This document shows positions 7,127 to 10,090 of a stretch of 10,090 nucleotides of DNA, piece after piece. The stretch's first letter is position 1, and every line of letters begins with the position of its first letter. This DNA is from Spirochaetaceae bacterium (GTDB taxonomy: Bacteria > Spirochaetota > Spirochaetia > B11-G9): the NCBI GenBank assembly GCA_030643345.1, contig DAOWMA010000038.1:1-10090 (forward strand), in the 5' to 3' direction. Position numbers and translations under genes: made by a program. Below the pieces are notes generated by a model. That model ran no database searches and was not told the DNA's origin. It was given only the letters and a program-made list of their open reading frames with translations.

Positions 7127-7967
7127 GGGCATCACCCTCCGGACCTTTCCGTACGATATGGGCTGGAAGGAATGTATTTCACTTGCCGCCTCTTCGGGAT
7201 TTGATTCTGTAGAGATTAATTTTGACGGTCGCCTTGATCTTAATACCCCGGATTCCCTTCTGATGGAGATAAGGAAATATGCAGAGAGCAGAAACATTAT
7301 AATTGACTCTGTCTATTCCCGCAGGCAATGGGCAACTCCCATTTCCAGCGCTAATCCGGAAATAAGAAAGGAAGGGGAGTCAGTTCTCAGCAGGCTGGTG
7401 GATATAGCTGCAGTTCTTGAAGCAAGAGTTATCCTGGTAATACCGGGAGCAGTTGATAATTCCTGTATATCCACAGAAAATCTTGAAATTATCCCCTACG
7501 AAGATGTTTATAAACGGAGTCTCGAAACAATTTCCAAAACAGCTGTTAAAGCTGAAAAGTCCGGTATTATCCTTGCTGTGGAAAATGTGCCTGGAAAGTT
7601 TTTGCTTAGTCCGTTGGAAATGAAAGAGTTTATTGGAAAAACAGAAAGTTCCTCTGTGGGTTGTTACTTTGATGTGGCTAACTGTCTTTACTGTCATGGT
7701 TATCCGGAACAATGGATAAGGATTCTGGGTAAACATATTAAAGCTGTCCACCTGAAAGATTACAAGCTGACATCGGGAAATCTTACTGGTTTTGTTAATA
7801 TTTTTGAGGGTGATGTAAACTGGCCTGGGGTAGCGGAAGCCCTATCAGAAACAGGGTATGATCTCTCACTGACATCTGAGGTTCTCCCTCCATTTAAGCA
7901 CCACCCGGAACAGTTATGGGAGAGTGTTGGCAATCGGATTGATTTACTGATAGAAGATATTAAATAA
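7119..7967 (+). CDS. Sugar phosphate isomerase/epimerase, TIM barrel (second copy)
   Basis: A second member of the AP endonuclease 2-like TIM-barrel superfamily, 282 residues, closer in style to L-xylulose-5-phosphate 3-epimerases (UlaE/SgbU type). Expected metal ligands are Glu155 (LAVENVPG), Asp185 (YFDVANCLYCHGYP), His211 (AVHLKDYK) and Glu254 (LTSEVLPP). The run FEGDVNWPGVAEAL is a familiar pattern of this group, where the Gly-Asp-x-x-Trp stretch follows the HLKD strand. The ATG overlaps the end of the previous gene by 8 nt, with a GGAAGAAG ribosome-site-like run just upstream, so the two are translationally linked. It is the last gene of the operon, and no classical hairpin-plus-T-run terminator is obvious after it. 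It probably acts on a ketose or ketose phosphate; whether it epimerises or isomerises in this pathway is unknown. Confidence 0.88.
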   Translation: MFKGITLRTFPYDMGWKECISLAASSGFDSVEINFDGRLDLNTPDSLLMEIRKYAESRNIIIDSVYSRRQWATPISSANPEIRKEGESVLSRLVDIAAVLEARVILVIPGAVDNSCISTENLEIIPYEDVYKRSLETISKTAVKAEKSGIILAVENVPGKFLLSPLEMKEFIGKTESSSVGCYFDVANCLYCHGYPEQWIRILGKHIKAVHLKDYKLTSGNLTGFVNIFEGDVNWPGVAEALSETGYDLSLTSEVLPPFKHHPEQLWESVGNRIDLLIEDIK

Positions 7968-8002
7968 TTATGTTCAATGTTCACCTAATAGTTTTTTAGT
8001 AC

Positions 8003-8056
8003 CAAATCATCTAAAGACTCATAAACTAATCCCCAGAAACAAATCATCTGAGGACT
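8003..8056. repeat. Imperfect 17-bp direct repeat upstream of the hsd promoter
   Basis: Two copies of CAAATCATCTRARGACT (R = A or G) lie at 8003-8019 and 8040-8056, agreeing at 15 of 17 bases; both differences are A/G. The copies start 37 bp apart, about 3.5 helical turns. They sit between the end of the sugar operon and the -35 element at 8101. A regulatory binding pair or a remnant of local duplication are both possible. The second copy is also enclosed by a 7-bp inverted repeat, CCAGAAA (8033-8039) and TTTCTGG (8058-8064). Confidence 0.55.
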
Positions 8057-8100
8057 TTTTCTGGAAAGAATTACAGAAACATCATTTTTGTAAACTATAC

Positions 8101-8129
8101 TTGACAATCCGGATAAGTAGTTATATATT
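8101..8129 (+). promoter_or_regulatory. Sigma-70-type promoter for the hsd genes
   Basis: A perfect -35 TTGACA (8101-8106) is followed after exactly 17 bp by -10 TATATT (8124-8129, 5 of 6 consensus bases). Initiation would be near 8136, giving a leader of under 30 nt before the TTG start of hsdS at 8164. It lies in the 196-bp AT-rich spacer (7968-8163), which otherwise has no gene that I can see. The position and spacing make this the most convincing promoter in the window. Confidence 0.75.
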
Positions 8130-8163
8130 ACAGTAATGGTATTTCTGTAAATGGTGGCAATTA

Positions 8164-8784
8164 TTGAAAGTAAAACTTAAGAATCTGGCGACAGTTCAGA
8201 TGGGGTACTCCTTCAGGTCACGCCTTGAAGTTTCACCGGGTGGCGATGTGGCAGTTATTCAGATGAAGGATCTTCTTAAGGACAACACAGTCGACTGTGG
8301 TGGTTTGATGAAGATTGATATGGAGGCTGTTAAGGAACATCATCTTGCACAGACGGGAGATTTGGTATTCAGATCGCGAGGGCACATTACTACATCTGCA
8401 ATTTTACAGGAAGATCCGGGTAAAGCAGTAGTTGCTGCTCCTTTATTGAGGATTAGGGTTACAAAGATTGAAAGGGTACTTCCTGAATACCTGAACTGGT
8501 ATATTAGTCAACGGGATGCACAGATTTTTCTAACCAGCAAAGCCGATGGAACGGTCCAGAAGATGATTAGTAAGCAAACTGTTGAGGAGCTGGAGGTTTC
8601 TTTGCCTTCTATCGAGCAACAGAAAAACATTGTTGAACTGGCCTTATTGTCTGCCAGAGAACAGACAGTTTTGAGAGCACTGACAGAAAAACGAAAACAA
8701 TATGTTGAAATAATATTAATGCAATTAGTAAAAAGAGCTGGTCGGAAGCAAGCTTCCTGCTCGCCCATGCAACCGGGGGAATAA
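8164..8784 (+). CDS. hsdS: Type I restriction-modification specificity subunit, half-length (single TRD)
   Basis: This DNA-sequence-recognition subunit of a type I restriction-modification system has only 206 residues, about half the usual 400 or more. It holds one target-recognition domain (about 1-150), opening with KLKNLATVQMGYSFRSRLE and containing DLVFRSRG and a VQKMISKQTVEELEVSLPS segment. One conserved helical spacer follows (about 152-195, EQQKNIVELALLSAREQ...), the coiled-coil that contacts HsdM. Two such half-subunits would be needed to build a two-part recognition site, as known for natural or engineered half-S proteins. The start is a TTG preceded by TGGTGG (8152-8157); family members commonly begin at this point, and the next in-frame Met is at residue 14. 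The ATG at 8151 is in another frame and closes after 9 codons. It lies 3 bp before hsdM under one strong promoter. Confidence 0.85.
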   Translation: MKVKLKNLATVQMGYSFRSRLEVSPGGDVAVIQMKDLLKDNTVDCGGLMKIDMEAVKEHHLAQTGDLVFRSRGHITTSAILQEDPGKAVVAAPLLRIRVTKIERVLPEYLNWYISQRDAQIFLTSKADGTVQKMISKQTVEELEVSLPSIEQQKNIVELALLSAREQTVLRALTEKRKQYVEIILMQLVKRAGRKQASCSPMQPGE

Positions 8785-8787
8785 TAC

Positions 8788-10090
8788 ATGAATAGTAAAA
8801 TTGATCAAAAAGATATAAATAATGCGGCATGGGCAGCGTGTGATACCTTTAGAGGCGTTGTTGATCCGGCACAATACAAAGATTATATCCTTGTAATGTT
8901 GTTTTTAAAATACATCTCCGATGTATGGCAGGATCATTACGAAACCTATCAGCAGCAATACGGTGATGATGAAGAGCGCATTTTACGCAAGTTGGAGCGT
9001 GAACGTTTTGTTCTTCCGATTGTAAAACTTACCGAGAAAAATGAAGTTACCGGTATCGAGGCAGTTTTAGATGAATTTCCAGCTAACTATTACAGTCTTT
9101 ATGAACGCAGAGCTGGTGCAAATATTGGTGAGCTGATCAATATTGTCCTGGATTACATTGAGGAATCCAATAAGAGTAAACTTGAAGGTGTTTTTCGCAA
9201 TATTGACTTCAATAGCGAAGCCAATCTTGGTAAAACAAGAGACCGGAACCGTCGCCTGAAACAGCTGTTGGAAGATTTTCATAGGCCTCAGCTGGATATG
9301 AAGCCCAGTCTTGTTTCGGAGGATGTGATTGGAAACACCTATATCTATCTGATTGAGCGATTTGCTTCGGATTCCGGCAAGAAGGCTGGTGAGTTCTTTA
9401 CTCCTCTGAAAGTTACAGAACTTGTAGCTAAATTAGCGATGCCCAAATCCGGTGATCGAATCTGTGATCCTGCCTGTGGTTCCGGTGGTCTTCTGATCCA
9501 GGCTGGCAAACAGGTTGGTGACCGAAATTTTGCTCTGTTTGGGCAGGAGTCCAACGGTAGTACCTGGGCACTTTGTCGAATGAATATGTTTTTGCACAGT
9601 TTTGACAGTGCCCGGGTGGAGTGGTGTGACACCTTGAACGGTCCGTTGCTGGTAGAAAATGACCGCTTGATGAAGTTTAACTGTGTAGTAGCCAACCCAC
9701 CATTTTCACTGGATAAGTGGGGGGCTGAGAATGCTGAGAGCGATCAATATAACCGTTTCTGGCGTGGTGTTCCTCCTAAAAGTAAAGGTGATTGGGCTTT
9801 TATCAGCCACATGGTAGAAACTGCACTTGAAAAAGAAGGCCGTGTTGCAGTTGTTGTTCCCCATGGAGTTCTCTTTCGTGGTGCTGCCGAGGGTCGAATC
9901 CGCACAAAAATGATTGAAGAAAATCTCCTTGATGCAGTGATAGGGCTTCCGGGCAATCTTTTTCCTACAACAAATATACCAGTGGCTATTCTGGTATTTG
10001 ACCGCTCACGGGAAAGGGGTGGGGCGAAAGAAACATGTAAGGACGTTCTTTTTGTGGATGCCAGCCGGGAGTTTATATCAGCCAAGAACC
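8788..10090 (+). CDS. hsdM: Type I restriction-modification N6-adenine methyltransferase subunit HsdM (3' end beyond window)
   Basis: An open frame of 434 codons starts at ATG 8788 and is still open at the right edge, so the protein is partial. The N-terminal helical HsdM_N region covers about residues 8-170 (NNAAWAACDTFRG, DYILVMLFLKYISD). The catalytic domain follows with GEFFTPLKVTELV, the AdoMet-binding motif I DPACGSGG at 227-234, and catalytic motif IV NPPF at 303-306, the type for N6-adenine methylation. Later hallmarks are GDWAFISHMVE, GRVAVVVPHGVLFRGAAEGRIR and LPGNLFPTTNIPVAILVFD. The family usually has about 480-530 residues, so roughly 50-100 are missing. The ribosome site GGGGGA (8775-8780) is inside the end of hsdS. 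HsdM forms an M2S complex with the specificity subunit for host DNA methylation; hsdR is expected beyond the right edge but is not seen. Confidence 0.95.
   Translation, partial: MNSKIDQKDINNAAWAACDTFRGVVDPAQYKDYILVMLFLKYISDVWQDHYETYQQQYGDDEERILRKLERERFVLPIVKLTEKNEVTGIEAVLDEFPANYYSLYERRAGANIGELINIVLDYIEESNKSKLEGVFRNIDFNSEANLGKTRDRNRRLKQLLEDFHRPQLDMKPSLVSEDVIGNTYIYLIERFASDSGKKAGEFFTPLKVTELVAKLAMPKSGDRICDPACGSGGLLIQAGKQVGDRNFALFGQESNGSTWALCRMNMFLHSFDSARVEWCDTLNGPLLVENDRLMKFNCVVANPPFSLDKWGAENAESDQYNRFWRGVPPKSKGDWAFISHMVETALEKEGRVAVVVPHGVLFRGAAEGRIRTKMIEENLLDAVIGLPGNLFPTTNIPVAILVFDRSRERGGAKETCKDVLFVDASREFISAKN

Noticed and set aside
6239..7967. The two isomerase genes as a recent tandem duplication
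   Set aside because: The proteins share the fold and metal-ligand pattern but little sequence, so any duplication is ancient or they were recruited separately.
8033..8064. CCAGAAA/TTTCTGG hairpin, considered as the operon terminator
   Set aside because: The stem is AT-rich with an 18-nt loop, and the T-run is inside the hairpin rather than after it.
9067..10085. Minus-strand frames opposite hsdM
   Set aside because: The plus strand encodes unbroken HsdM with DPACGSGG and NPPF motifs, so these are shadows.

Overview
The window looks like a chromosomal segment of a bacterium of moderate to low GC, probably an anaerobic heterotroph. Most genes in the central operon are preceded by clear GGAGG-type ribosome binding sites, and the promoter in front of the restriction-modification genes is a classical TTGACA/TATATT. 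These argue against Bacteroidota, although the KDG kinase resembles kinases found there, and fit Spirochaetota or Bacillota better. This placement is an inference from gene style, not from a marker gene.

Layout. Positions 1-1684 (minus strand) hold the first codons of a very lysine-rich protein that runs off the left edge, and a 533-residue soluble protein I cannot assign. Upstream of them on the same strand is a LacI-family repressor (1745-2731). A 202-bp divergent intergenic region follows, with several short palindromes. Then comes a tight five-gene operon on the plus strand (2934-7967): a PfkB-type 2-dehydro-3-deoxygluconate kinase, a PreA/DHOD-like flavoprotein with a C-terminal two-cluster ferredoxin domain, a Gfo/Idh/MocA oxidoreductase, and two different TIM-barrel sugar isomerase/epimerases. 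Three of the four junctions are stop/start overlaps (4, 4 and 8 nt) and the fourth is a 19-nt gap, so co-expression is very likely. A 196-bp spacer follows, with a 17-bp imperfect direct repeat and a strong promoter. The right end holds a type I restriction-modification locus: a half-length HsdS (one target-recognition domain) and the start of HsdM, cut by the window edge.

How the genes may work together. The oxidoreductase and the two epimerase/isomerase-fold enzymes could remodel an unusual sugar or sugar acid, with KdgK phosphorylating the resulting 2-keto-3-deoxy acid for Entner-Doudoroff-type cleavage. The divergent LacI protein is the obvious candidate regulator. No transporter, dehydratase, KDPG aldolase or glycosidase is encoded here, so the substrate is unknown. 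The redox flavoprotein is the odd member: its nearest known relatives act on pyrimidines, but its neighbours are all sugar enzymes and its active-site loop does not match the dihydropyrimidine dehydrogenase pattern. This is the most promising lead in the window.
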